Origin: Steromphala cineraria
Lineage: Eukaryota > Mollusca > Gastropoda > Trochida > Trochidae
NCBI GenBank assembly: GCA_916613615.1
Contig: OU744720.1
Location: 71,626,471-71,690,470 of the forward strand
DNA: 64,000 nt
Direction of reading: 5' to 3'
Of the stretch, positions 45,857-58,279 are shown piece by piece (the stretch's first letter is position 1; each line of letters opens with the position of its first letter). Position numbers and translations under genes: made by a program. The notes beneath the pieces are model-generated. The model was not told where the DNA came from, ran no database searches, and worked only from the letters and a program-made list of their open reading frames with translations.

Positions 45857-48800
45857 TGTTGTGCGAGTGCAACATTAAGGCGATTCATACTCTTTGTTAA
45901 ATTAATGTTTTTATTATATGATCAGCGATGAAATATTGGGGTTTATCACTGAAGTAAACTGACTACCAGGCAACAGTGACGATGTCCTATATTTTCACAG
46001 GTGCCGGAACTACTTTCAGCCATGTTTACAAATGAGAGTAACTTTCCAATTTTTTTTGTTATTAACTTATTACCAATTTCATTTTTTAAATTATGAATAG
46101 AATGCTTAATGAAGTTTTCCAAATGCCAGGTTTATCTCATCTCGTGACATGGGTAAAGTTTGGAAAACTACAATAAGTATCCTCTATATATTGATATATA
46201 AATATTTCTTTTTTAATTTATTAATTTTTTTTTATTATGATTTTATGATATTTTGTAAGCAAAATCTTTGTGGTCTGATAAGGAGTGGTTGTGTATCTTA
46301 ATATGGTATATATGAACAATTTTAATGTAACATCAGGACACAGTAATAAACAATTCTATCATCATTTTTATTATTATATTGATTAAAACTTGCCTTGTTT
46401 GCATCCTACGTTTATTCGAATAAAAACATTTTAAGCTTAACGTTGTATTCAATATCAACCTTCTGAACAGAATAGCAAAATTGGCATACCCTCAGCATTA
46501 AATATTATTTAGAAATTATTGCAACTATCTAAACTATAAAAGTGAAAGCGTATGGTATATACCCTCATTTACCGTCATTACCGATTTACAGATAGATCCA
46601 CGCTTGCCCTTGCGGGTTAAAAATGGGCAAATTCGTAATAGTTGTGCTGTTTCAACTTTACATATTGAGGTTGGCAGATTGTCCAAACCAGATAGCTCTT
46701 TATTTCAAAATATTTTATTTTAAAATACCGTTTAAGATGAAACTGATTTAAAGTAAGATTCATTTTGATTCTAGATATGTGTAATTCTGTTATCTTCGTC
46801 AAATGAACAATTGTCTTTCATAGTAAATGACCTGTTTGTTTTAAATCCACACTCAACAATGCTCCATTCAATGCATCCTACCATTAGTTATTTTATCCTT
46901 TTGCTTCATATTTTTATTTTGCTTGACATTTCATTGCATTTATTTGTAATTGTGTCTCATATGCCGATCGGTGGAACTTTGGGTTCTAAAAACGACTGTT
47001 TATTTTACGAAATATCATGCGCCAAAAAAGACAGACAGATATTTTATTTTAGTGTAATACATGAACGTGTGATGTTCATAATTTTCTCATGTGAGGGGCA
47101 ACGAGAAAAGAGATTCATTATAATGAGGGAATATCAAATATAATTTCCCCTGGCTTCTATTTCCGCTCCAAAACCACCTTCCCCTCCCCCTCAACAAATC
47201 CCCCTCCCCACATCTAATTATATGCGAGTAATCCACTCCTAAACTAATGTAGTCTGATTGACACGGCTTAACGCCGCATTATGTGGGATAAGCGCTCAAC
47301 AAGTTTACACAAGAATTCATAAATGCAATTTGCTTGTTTACGAACTGATTAAGTCAAGCTACTAATTCACCGTATTGAGTGGGGGCAAATGGGGGTTTCG
47401 CATGAGTGCGCGTGGGCACCCCCCGTGCCCTTAACAGGTTTATATTATTGTTACTATTAACTTGGTTTTCTTTGCTAATTGCTAAGTTGGTGTCAGATAT
47501 ACATGACACGCTGAATATGGAGTAAACTAAGTGTGTTTGTTGCAACAATCACTGGAAGAGAGCAAGTTCATAGTTGAGGGTGTGAGGTTCCACACCAATG
47601 TTTGAAATATGATCAATACAGTTTGTTTGTAAAGATTAAAAAAAGCTGATGTTCGAAGTTGGTGGTTTGACGTCAACGTGTGAATGATAATATGCGAAAG
47701 GTGTTTCCAGTGGCACGATAACATAACTGAAGTGATTTTTGTATTCAGCACTTCGTATCAAGCTTTATTACATACAATTCCATATCACGTTAACTAAATG
47801 ATCTCAGAACGATAGCCGAGTGTCATATAAAGATTATAATCATATTTGAAATAAAGATAATGATTCATGGTTACAATTAAAAGAAACATTACTATACTAT
47901 TAGTTTTAACATACAAATTCCCCATAAATATTACAAGATGTACGGGATCGGCCAACAAGCGGAGCTTATATATCAAGGAATTTCCTAATTACAAAACACC
48001 AAACTAGCTAAGTGACATCAAGACATCAAGAGGAAAATATCAATAAGCCATTCATAAAAAAACATACACTGTCACTGTACTAGCTCTGGAAAAATTCGAA
48101 CCGTTAATGTGGCAAGGTAGAAGTTGTGGGGTAATTTATTCATTTAATATTTATAATTTATAAGATTCATTGCTATCCAACTTTTTTATTTACAGAATAG
48201 CGACGTTTCCGTATAGATCCTTACAATATGTTCTGCGCTTTGAGCATGCACCTTGTGTATACGGGTATAGCGCTATACAAATACTCATTATTATTATTTC
48301 CAAAACGTCGTTGAATATCAATAAATCTTTTACTTTAATATCTGTGAAAGCCATTTTCAAATTTTAAATCATCCAACTATTGTTATGCATACACACGACG
48401 GACTAGTAAATGAAGTAGATATAGTACCCTGTGTTTCATTCTTTTATTTACCCACCTTCATCCTAGCTATTTACCTCATTTCCGTCCTAGAATCTTTCAT
48501 ATCACACATACTTTATTAGGGTTCATTTTAATTTTTCAGCATAACCTTTTTGTCAACTCCACTAGAGAAAATACATTTTATCTATCAATGTCCTCAAGCT
48601 ATTAAATACTTGTTTCAAACAAAATGCTACCACTTATTATTAATTTAGGTTTTCAACGTTATTGAAAGACTTTACTTAATTGCTTTAAATAACATCTACA
48701 AATTTTCAAAGCTTCTTAAAGATGCTTAAACAGTAGATTCCTTCATCTGACATCACGATTTCCCGTAAAAAAAATTCTTATCCAAATAGTTCTAAAGGCA

Positions 48801-49140
48801 CATGTTTATGATACCCAAAGAATGTTGCTCGACTGTTAGCCAATGTTGATGGATACCTGAATCATATCTTGTCAATAACTATTAAAGTTCATTCTCTTCC
48901 CACAGATGGTTACTTATATCATTTACTCATGCGTAAGATGTACATATGTCTATAATGTATCTATTATCTTTTAACATCTAAAACGCTTAAGCGTTTTTAA
49001 AAAAATATCACATTGGTCATCATTGACCGAACAGCTTATGCTACATATTTTTGTTCTTGTGTATTCGCTTAATGTCTTTTTATATGTGTGAAATTTGAAA
49101 ATAATGATTTTCTTTTTCTTTTTCTTCTCAATGGATGTAC
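45857..49140. other. Intergenic DNA, transposon-poor
   Basis: No gene recognised. The open frame at 46811-47143 (+) is AT-driven. A C-rich stretch lies at 47180-47215 and a GGGCAC-C5-GTGCCC hairpin near 47413-47429. A possible solo family A terminus (CATTCTCTTCCCACAGA) lies at 48890. Confidence 0.4.
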
Positions 49141-49261
49141 CAACCATGTTGAACCCCGACTCCTGTTGAGGTGAAATGGGCGAGTTGGTGAGCCGCTGAT
49201 ATGACCAGTGCTGGCAGTGTTGCCTTGCCTTGAGGAAATAAGTTGGAATCCAACAATCGAC
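49141..49261 (-). other. Possible exon or retroposon fragment
   Basis: On the minus strand a good acceptor (TTTAATTTTTCAG ending at 49262) precedes about 120 bp of GC-richer sequence open in all three frames. Candidate donors GTTGGT and GTACAT lie at its end. An A-rich stretch (AGAAGAAAAAGAAAAAG) follows immediately, which instead suggests the 3' end of a retroposed sequence. No protein is recognised. Confidence 0.25.
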
Positions 49262-49679
49262 CTGAAAAATTAAACAAAAATATAATTATCATATATTTTG
49301 TGATCTGAGAATATTATCCAATAATTGTTATACTAATTATTTAGATAAGCGACTTGATTATATTTTCTTGGGAGAGCGCTTATTTAGAGTAATAAAAAAT
49401 CATGAAATTATAACTAGTCATGCAGATGAAGCCGTGTATACAGGTAGAAAGTTTATATATAAAAGTGAAAAGAATCGATGTATGGTATAATACTTTCAAT
49501 AGTCAATGCGACCATTTTGTTCTGTCTATATGATTTGTTTAAGCTCTTACCTCAAATGTTTTGTGTGTCTTTCTGGAGTTTTTTCGTGTTTCGAATTAAA
49601 TGTTAGATATTATTTAATATTTATTTATTGTTTGTTCTTTAAAACAAAGATATCTGACTTAACTATGGTTTTGGGAGAA

Positions 49680-49697
49680 GGGGGGGGGGGGGGGGGG
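49680..49697. repeat. Poly-G tract, 18 bp
   Basis: Eighteen consecutive G residues followed by AGTGGTGG. Confidence 0.95.
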
Positions 49698-49959
49698 AGT
49701 GGTGGCAGTTCTAGATAAGTCAAAATCGTATAAAGGTTAGCGCCGGACGACGCCCGATAGACGAACGCTTAACGACCACTGAACGTATAGATTCTTTGGA
49801 TAATGGTGAAACACATAACGCACCCTAAATACAAATTGATCATTTGATGTTAGATTTTGTCACCCCTCGAAATTTAAACTTTTTTTGTTAAGCAAAACTC
49901 ATCTACAATTCTAACAGAGAAACAAATTTGTTTTGATGAAAGTTAACATTGCTGCTGAA

Positions 49960-50900
49960 ACCGTTTTCCAGATAGTTGTGGTTGTAAGATAAGACATGGG
50001 CATGCATGGAGTGTTTACCCCGCGCTAAGCAATTGGTTATCGTCAGTCGACTGCTAGTTTGTCAATAACAGCACATATGGTTTAATAGTAATTTAAACAA
50101 CATTAATAACCACTGTCACATCAACAAGGGGCTCTCAGTCCGCTAACGAATCCACATCCGCCCTGAAGAAGAGATTATCTCAAGTTGACTGTGATAAAGC
50201 CTCTTGAGCTATGGAGGAAGTGTAAGTCGTTTAATCCATTAGTTCAGTCACAAAACACAAGAACATAATTGCAATATGGACATTCACCTAATGAATATCT
50301 CTCTTGGAAAATATCCTGTAGGATTTGGGAAGAGTCTTTCCAGAGTTATCAACGAGGGCCAGATGGACATTGTTTCGTGCCGGCTCGTCGTTATGGAGAT
50401 ACGGGAACTAGTCTTCAGCCTGGAATCAGGGGAGAGAGGCTTACGACAACCTCCATTGCATTAAAGCAGACGAGCGTTATGGCGAGTGAAGATCTAAGCA
50501 AACGCTATCTGTCTCAATTGTTCCAGGTCGTATTTCCACGAGCACTCTGGAACGAAGCTTTCGCTAATTTACGAAATCAAAGGAAATTGGGTGTCATTTA
50601 AGATGCTTAACTCCCCAAGCTTATAAAACTCTTCATAACAAGTGCGTGATGTGGTCTTCTCTGACCACGTGATCATCAACTTCCTTCCGACAGCGCAGGC
50701 GCAACGGAAGTGGACAGGTTGTCCCTTTGTTTGAAATCGTTCTTAATTACATGCATCACGTGTCTTTTGTTCCCTTTGATGAGAGGGATTGTTGCGGACG
50801 TTACATCAAAATTTTGTTATCATTTCCTAAGTAAATGAAGCTCAAAACGGATCGTTCACCGGATTATTTCCCGCGTCCTTTTAGTTATAATGCACCTAGA
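49960..50900. promoter_or_regulatory. High-complexity non-coding block, candidate enhancer
   Basis: About 0.9 kb with more even composition than its flanks. It contains TTTAATCCATTAG (homeodomain), CATATG, CCACGTGATCATCA, CCCTTTGATGA (TCF/LEF-type) and CTTTGTT (SOX-type) sites. Two overlapping open frames at 50269-50601 (+) have no recognisable protein content and no splice context. Read as regulatory rather than coding, by composition. Confidence 0.35.
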
Positions 50901-51404
50901 CACAAAGGTCATACTTGGACTGGCATTAAGGCAAACCACAGGCCAACTTTAGCATTTGCGCAGCGCATATAACAATACAATTCACTTTATTCTCACATAT
51001 AATGGGTAAGCTGGTAATGTTGTACTCCATGCGCAAACGCTATAAGGTCTATTGGCAACCCATCAGTTCTCACACCTATATAACTAAGAAAGGCTCAAAT
51101 CTAAGAACTGAAATCTAAGAACCGTTTGTATCAATCGAAAACATATTCCCACAGACAACCATTAATGGGACGTGGAAATCACAGATAAAAATAAATGGTT
51201 AGCGAAAGTTTTGGGTCATTGGTTTGGTAGCTTATACTGAAGGCTTCATACGCCATTCTCATCAAGGGTTGTAGGGTCATTATATGCTGGTCCCTAGTAA
51301 ACAACATATTACAATATTGATCGACATTAGCCACAGAATTATCAACAAACTGTATAATCCCACCTACAAAGACAAAGGGCTGCCAAAATATTAATTGTAT
51401 TATC

Positions 51405-51480
51405 CAGAACAGAACAGAACAGAACAGAAGCTTTATTCAATATTTTGAGGCCATATGACCTATAGTACAGTAGTGGTTTA
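51405..51480 (-). mobile_element. Probable retroposon 3' end with (CAGAA) repeat tail
   Basis: About five CAGAA units adjoin GCTTTATTCAATATTTTGAG and GGCCATATGACC. On the minus strand this reads as a body ending AATAAAGCTTCTG followed by (TTCTG)n, as seen at the 3' ends of some SINE and LINE elements. The 5' extent is unclear; similarity may continue to about 51720 (GGCCTTATGGCC). Confidence 0.45.
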
Positions 51481-51729
51481 CAATGTGTAAACTTGTATTA
51501 TCCACCAGCTAAGGAGTCTAAGATTTCAGCTTTCTAGAAGATGAACATTTTTTATTTGACCGTGGCTTCTATGGCCCTTATTAGGGGTTAGGGTTTCACA
51601 AAATGTACAATTCATAATGTCCACTTGATACGGAGTTTGTATTCAACATTTTGGGTTTTCATTTAGTATTTTAGGTGTGTAGGGTGTGGCCTTATGGCCA
51701 GGAGCCACACAATAACAACATCTGCAATA

Positions 51730-54700
51730 TATAATCCTTATTGGCATCTACAGATATACCTGTATATCTTTGAGTAACTAGCAGATTTTAAGAGAAAATC
51801 CAACAACGGAGAAAGTTTTACGGATAAATGGAAAGACGGACGAACGCCGGACGCAATACTATTACACAAGCCCATCAGGCCTTTCAGACTAGATGCTAAT
51901 CAGTAATGACTTGGTACAATAAAATACCTTCAATTGTATGTTTATAGTTTCATCGAGTTATTGATACTAATAATAGGTTGCAGGTCTTTTCCAATTACTT
52001 TACTTATCATTCACAACGTCACGAGCGAAACGAAGAGTTATTAAACCTTTCCGTTCCTCCCTTGACATCATTTGCCGTAATTTCTGTGCTAGCACTTCAG
52101 CCCAATGTACGGAAGTAGAATAGTCCAATCAGAAGACAGCTTGTTTAATGAACTTCGGCTGTCGGGTAATCGAGGACATGGTTTTTTAAATGAATAATTT
52201 CAAGTATTATAGGTAAGTGTCTTAAATCACAATACACATCATAAAGACCGCCTCTCCTTTTCTTAAAGTTCCATGCAGGAACGTATTTCAAATCCAGCGT
52301 CCAATCGGCGTAAATATATACACCGCCCTTAGGTTTAAATTTTCTTGCATTGGAAGTATTCATTGAAACGTTTGTGTTTATTAGACAATGATTGTTACAT
52401 GTTTTAGAAAATATCGTGAACAAGGAAAACATTTACTGCTAGAATAACATAATTTGTTGTTATCTTTCAAATGAATATGTTCTATAAACGTTTTAATTAT
52501 ATCGTGTTGGAAGGAATTCTTATTCGAACGCCACATGTACAAGTTCTTTCTTGTACATAAATCAATATTGGTTATCATGTGAAAAATATTGCTTTAGACC
52601 TGATTATTTATCAAAACATCCGATTAATAGCCTGAGGGAAATGTAGGCTACTGTGAAATTATGCCTCGTGTATTTTTCTCGTCAATTCAAATTGAATAAT
52701 CGAAATTTTGACAAATTTTAAATTCTTAGGAAAAATGACAGCAGACTTTAGTAGAAAAAAAACTTAAGCATGAGTTTTACAAGGGAGAGAAACACTCTGT
52801 TTGAGTGATACATTAATGTTTATTTTCTCTACATTTTCGGTGCTCATATAAAACAACGATGCGGACTGAAGTTTGATAATAAATTTCACTTGGATAGTTT
52901 TCAGAAAGATCGCCTGTTAGTATTTTGAATTTTTTCCGAATGTAAACGGCGATTTCATCGGCTATTGTTGAAAGAGCTGATAAATAAGAGGCATAACTCA
53001 TGATCAGGATAGGTGTCGGTGCTCCGAATCACAGGAATTATATGTTGTGATGGCAAGGTCTAAACGAGAAGAGTATAGCTCGATGCGTTTTCACCTTGCC
53101 GTGGGAAGATGATGTTTTCTGTGATAAATTAGAATATATTGGATCTTATCTTATGTGCATTTTAATAAGTTGGGATACTAATTAACTCAGCCTTAAGTCT
53201 TTATTTTAAAACTATTTTATAACGTCAAAAAAGACGATTAGTGATTGTACGCATGTAGAACTAACAAAAAATGTGTCACTTCACTGTTTTCCAAATAAAG
53301 ACCTTCATTGCTAAAGAAACTAATAACTCAGTTATTATCAACTTAATTTGATTTTTACTAATCGGTTTCTGTGAACAACAAGCAGTTTGTTGTACGGAAC
53401 GATTCATTCCTTCCGTCTTGACAGGTGGTAGGAAGCTGATCATTGTATAATTACTGCCTCTGTGAAAAGTAATTATCAGATAAACGTGTGCCATATTAAA
53501 CACTCAGATTTATATTTCAAAAAATCCTTTCTTAAAACAGTTATCATTAAATGCTGATAATATAGCACTTTTAATCGTTCAACCCTTGATAAAAAAGAAT
53601 ATCGGAAACCGCTTCGTGCGCAAACCTTATACAGGCAGCTTTATATAACATGACCACTTATAGCCCGTGAAGCACGTCAGCTAGGCCATACCAAACAAGA
53701 TACAACAATTTTGCTTGTTGGCATCAATAAAATTGCAAACAGATTTAAATCGGCATAGTTCATAGGAATACAACGGGTTTACCATATCGATGCTCGAACT
53801 TAGTCACGTGGTCTTCCACCACAAGGTCCTACCACAGCCCTATAGATCGCATGTTCTGACGTAAGCTTCGCTACGTTCGACGACAAAAGCTTTCGGTATC
53901 AGCTAGGAGCAAGCTACTCCTGTTAAGCATGCTTTCAACATGATCACCATTTAAGGCCTTATTAGCCTTATTGGTCCGCTAAAGACTGGGTTCACCTGCA
54001 CTAAACTGGCTAAATCATCAAGCAACATACGTAGCTTCGTTCAAACCAATTGAAAATGATCTAGTATCCCAATAGTTATTTTCTACTTTTCTATTGTTCG
54101 GAACAAGTTCGATGTTGGGGGAATTTCATCACATTGCTCATCCAGAGTATCAGTGGTCGACTAATTAATGACAAGCACAAAGCGAACACTGCAAATGCAA
54201 CTCCTCTAATTTTGTTTTCATGAGAGACCGTAGTTCCCATAAACGTTTTCCTTATCAGAATGTTTGACAGAATTATAATTTTTACGATTCTTTGAAAAGT
54301 ATCTGCACAGCTCGTACAAGGCAAGGAGTCAAACGCCGTTTTGGAAAGTATAAGCAGATTAAAAGACACATTTGAATTGGAACTATTACCTCAAAAGCTG
54401 TTATAGTTAACGTAAATTGGGCGTGATATTTCGGCTACTGCACATGTTTTTGTCATATGATTGGCATTCAGGTATAAACCTGCAACTCTAGGGATATGTT
54501 TTAAATTTAATTTTGCAACTTTTGGGCACATACCAAACTTAAAATACTACTTTATTTCCTTTAAATGCTCTTTTTATCATAAAGATAAAGCTGCCGTATT
54601 TGTATCATATGTGATGGATTTCGTTTTTAATTACATTTGCTTTACTTTTCTCAACTGTTTTATAAACCAGCACTAGTTTGTCTCACTAATTGACTACAGC

Positions 54701-55415
54701 TACCGGTTGTGCTTGACATGCTTACAACATCAAAAGGCATAGGTAATTTAAATCAGTTCTTCGTGGTAATATTCTTCCCGAGCTAAACTAGTATCCAAAA
54801 GAGACGCTACCAAGTCTTCGTCCAAAAAAAACCATTCTTTTTAGATTCGGTCGTGACTTTATTTTACTGTATATGTGGAGTATTCGTAGAAGCGTCATTT
54901 TCTTAGAACGCCTTAAACAGGCAAACGTGTTCCATTTCCCTCTGCTCTCTCTCCTAGTTAAAGAGATTCCAAATCGAGGAACGTTTTTAAAAAGCGTGTT
55001 TCTCGCAAACACGAAAAGATAATCTTTCAAAGTTGAGGTCTTGTGAATTGATAAAACTATGTGTTAGTCGTATCAATCACAAGTGGATTGAAATATGTTG
55101 CGGTTTGTATGGTAGCGTTTCTTTTGGACACTAGTTTATTCATTTTAAACAGAAAATATTAAGCTGCATTTGAGATTTTGGAATTCATGAACTCATTAAA
55201 ATGTTGTTGAACCAATTACATTGTTATTTTACCTTTGATCTCCGACGACCTACTTTGGATTGATGCAATTTATATGAAATACGTTTTATGGTGAATCCTT
55301 ACATCATTCTTATAATACTTTTTAGAATCCATTTAATGAATCGGAACGTTCGCTATCTTGTATTGATAAGCCTACAGCGTACATTTAGGGCCACATTCAC
55401 AAGGTCGGTATAAAG
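51730..55415. other. Intergenic DNA, no gene recognised
   Basis: Several short AT-driven frames (for example 52145-52432 -, 54091-54369 -, 54788-55030 -) have no recognisable content. The stretch 53590-54050 has more even composition and a CTTAGTCACGTGGT block, but nothing specific can be claimed. Confidence 0.4.
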
Positions 55416-55960
55416 ATTTCGCCGTTCTATCTGGCCGTATTTCACTCTCTTGCAGCGGCTGTCACGGAAACATGCCGCTAATTGTTTCAAAATGAGAAAA
55501 TGTCCCGCAAATCGACAAACAAGAGCCAGTCAATTTAGTTAGAATTGTGCATATCGATTCGCAGCGCGTGCCCGTTTGTGACGTCATCACTGAAGTTGCA
55601 GCCTTCGCCGCCAGGTGGCGTGGCGATAATCGCCCGCTGTCCGAGCCATTACCCGATTAACGAGAGAGTCGGGAGTTGACTTGTTGCCTTGTCACACCAT
55701 TAAAGGGAATTGGGCGAGGAGAGTTAGACAATGGCCAGACTCAATAGCTGATAATTTGGATCACAGAGCTGATCGGCTTGATTCCAGAGGACAGCGGGAA
55801 CCGCGCAGGGCCAATTATTGCGAACAATGGCGGGCGACGACAGTTGCAGCAGTTTTATAATGTCAATACGAAGGACACGGGTTGCTAGTGTCACCTAATC
55901 AACAGTAACCTCGCAGTAACCTCCCTGACATGGGCAATATACACAGTGCTGGTTACTACA
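55416..55960. promoter_or_regulatory. Strong candidate regulatory element with CRE, CTCF-like and SOX-like motifs
   Basis: This is the most GC-rich extended block outside coding exons. Motifs seen: TGACGTCATCA (55579-55589, CRE), CCGCCAGGTGGCG (55608-55620, 12 of 13 positions fit the CTCF core, also containing E-box CAGGTG), ATCGCCCGCTGT (55629-55640), CCGATTAACG (homeodomain), CCAATTATTG and GAACAATGG (about 55821-55829, SOX). No open frame with splice sites is recognisable. Inference: an enhancer or boundary element of Otp or of a gene beyond the window. Confidence 0.5.
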
Positions 55961-56636
55961 TTAATACTTTCATTAAGTACACTTAACAGATGTACTTAAT
56001 ACATTGATTGTTGCACGCCGTGGTTTGTTATGTACATTGAAGAGATGATTAACAGTGATTGTCTGTACAGCGTTATGTATGTAGTCATCATTGATCTTTT
56101 CATCACAATTGTATCAGATGATTATTGTCAGGAGCGATTAGCCCCTTCTCATCTATTGCTCGGGTAATGAGGTAGTTTATCATCATAATTTACCTTTATG
56201 AAGTACGGCTGTTTAACAAGAATAGACCACTCTTGATTAGAATCATGTAATGACATAGGTGTCACATAGGCAAATAATCACTTCCACGTGTCTCTCAATG
56301 TGTGTAATTAATGACAAGCATATATCAACAATATCGAATGAATACCTTTATCAAGTAGTTAAATGATTTATTTTCGCAATGTTATTCGTAAAACGACAAA
56401 AATGAAAGACCATTTTGATTTTCAATATTACCTTTAATGAATGATCCATGTGATGCTTGATATTGAATATTGGGGTAGCCAAACCAGATTTCTTCGGAAA
56501 TAAAAATATGTTTAAACCATATTGGGGTAGTCCATCCCATATTGATTGTAGTTTATGTACATGTATCAACCCTTATTCCCACAGAATTTCTTTGAACCGT
56601 TTTTTATTTAGAAATAACTATATATAATAAGCTATA
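55961..56636. other. AT-rich DNA before the Tc1 element
   Basis: A short direct repeat (ATATTGGGGTAG) occurs near 56467 and 56520. Otherwise nothing recognised. Confidence 0.4.
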
Positions 56637-58277
56637 CACTCATGGCAAAAATGGTTGTCACCCCCAGACTGAGAACGCTACGTCAAGTTTAACTGAGTGT
56701 TGACAAATAATCAAACATGCAATAACTGTCAGAATGATTTGTGTGATTGGGAAAAACATTCGTAAAACATACCAGCTTGTATTTTGGTCTTGTGCTGGCC
56801 AATTTAAGAAATTCTACTAGGATATGTATGGTCCCTGTGAAAAAGGGCAATTTTTTACAGTATCCATATAGTATCAATTGGATGGGTATCAATAAAACAA
56901 ATTACATTTTCAAGTTCAATTGTCGGTTTTATTTCATTCTGCAGTCATGTAAGAGTATATTTACAAGCCTAATATCGGGTAGCACCGCCTCTGGAATTTT
57001 CAAGGGCGATAATTCGGGCAGGCATACTGTCTATCAGTGTGTTGATGTTTGCAACAGCCAAATTGTTCCATTCATTCACAAGAGCAGCCCGCAATTGCTG
57101 TAAATTTGCAGGAGCAGGGTCCAGTCTTCTAAGTGCACGGTCAAGCTGATCCCAAGCATGTTCTATCGGATTCATATCCGGACTTTTTGAAGGCCAGGGC
57201 AATCTTGTTACTCCTTGTGCCTGAATGAAAGCGTTCACTGTACGTGTACGATGGGCTGGTGCATTATCGTCCTGCAACAGGAAGTTGTTGCCATACACTC
57301 TTCTTGCATGTGGGAGGCAAACGGTTTCAAGAAGACGTCTGTACGACCTCTGGTTGACGTTTCCTTGAAGGACGACAAGATCCGTTTTACCGTTATGGTG
57401 TATTCCTGCCCATACGTGTACAGAACCGCCACCGTGGGCAACCTGATGCTGCAGACAGTCGTCATTGAGCCTTTCCCCACGTAAACGTCGCACTCTCATT
57501 CTCCTGTCCACCTTATGCAGTAGGAAACGAGACTCGTCAGTAAATATGACGTGACGCCAATGTCCAAGTTGGATTCTGCGGTGCTGCTGCGCCCAAGCAA
57601 GCCGTGCCCTGCGGTTGGCCAGTGTCCAGAATGGTTTGATGGCAGGTCTTCTTGCCTTATATCCATGCTGGAGCAACCTGTTCACTACAGTTCTCCGGCA
57701 AATGGGCGTATTAATATGAGCCCCCCATCTCTGTGCAAGAGTCAAAGACGAAAGACGTCTATGACGTCGGGTCAAACGAAGAAGAATTCTATCCTGACGA
57801 ACCGTAGTTTTCTTGGGACGGCCTGAAGACTTATTCGGAACAACATTTCCCTGTATGGCGTGCAGTCTTTTAATCCTTTGAACAGTTCTAACACTGACGT
57901 TACATGCTGCAGCAATGACACGATTCGAAGCGCCACCACGACTCATGCCAATGATTTCATGTCTGATTCCTGGTGGAGTGGGACCAGGCATGGTCTATGC
58001 TTTTCAGAAACTATAGTCGTGAAGCTGTATCTTATGAAAGAGGTCTATAGTAATCGATGGAAATGACAAACCTAAGGAGACAAATTTCCATCATTTCAAT
58101 GAAATGCACGTGGTCTACATGAAACCGCTGACACTGTTCATTGTAAAGTGTGAGTTAATGTAACTTCATGCCTGTAATGACATTTCCATGGAAAACCAAC
58201 ATTGCCATGCATACAATGTGATATAAACTCCAATTTAATTAAATATTAGGGGGTGACAACAATTTTTGCCATGAGTG
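56637..58277 (-). mobile_element. Complete Tc1-type DNA transposon
   Basis: 1641 bp. The left end reads CACTCATGGCAAAAATGGTT and the right end is its complement. The TIRs are about 29 bp (to GTCACCCCC) with one mismatch, and TA flanks both sides (56635-56636, 58278-58279). A single uninterrupted transposase gene lies inside on the minus strand. All parts expected of an autonomous Tc1 element are present, so insertion was probably recent. Confidence 0.96.
56969..57991 (-). CDS. Tc1 transposase, DD34E, intact
   Basis: A 340-residue protein, the usual Tc1 length. It has two N-terminal helix-turn-helix regions: residues about 8-48 (RTVQRIKRL) and about 65-115 (RRTVVNRLLQHGYKARRP), joined by the AT-hook-like GRPKKT at 57-62. 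The catalytic triad is visible: Asp152 in TDESRF, Asp242 in LQDDNAPAH, Glu277 in PDMNPIEHAWD, with 34 residues between the last two. The Gly-rich GGGSVHVWAGI box is present. The protein binds the element's TIRs in the nucleus and catalyses cut-and-paste transposition into TA. No stop or frameshift is seen. The start ATG at 57991 gives MPGPTPPGIR and needs no adjustment. Shadow frames at 57215-57826 (+) are ignored. Confidence 0.96.
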   Translation of the reverse strand: MPGPTPPGIRHEIIGMSRGGASNRVIAAACNVSVRTVQRIKRLHAIQGNVVPNKSSGRPKKTTVRQDRILLRLTRRHRRLSSLTLAQRWGAHINTPICRRTVVNRLLQHGYKARRPAIKPFWTLANRRARLAWAQQHRRIQLGHWRHVIFTDESRFLLHKVDRRMRVRRLRGERLNDDCLQHQVAHGGGSVHVWAGIHHNGKTDLVVLQGNVNQRSYRRLLETVCLPHARRVYGNNFLLQDDNAPAHRTRTVNAFIQAQGVTRLPWPSKSPDMNPIEHAWDQLDRALRRLDPAPANLQQLRAALVNEWNNLAVANINTLIDSMPARIIALENSRGGATRY

Positions 58278-58279
58278 TA

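Noticed and set aside
46811..47143. 110-codon hydrophobic frame as a membrane protein
   Set aside because: The hydrophobic run reflects T-rich codons. There is no promoter or similarity to support it.
50269..50601. 110-codon frame as a gene
   Set aside because: A second frame overlaps it, no start or splice context is visible, and the protein is not recognisable.
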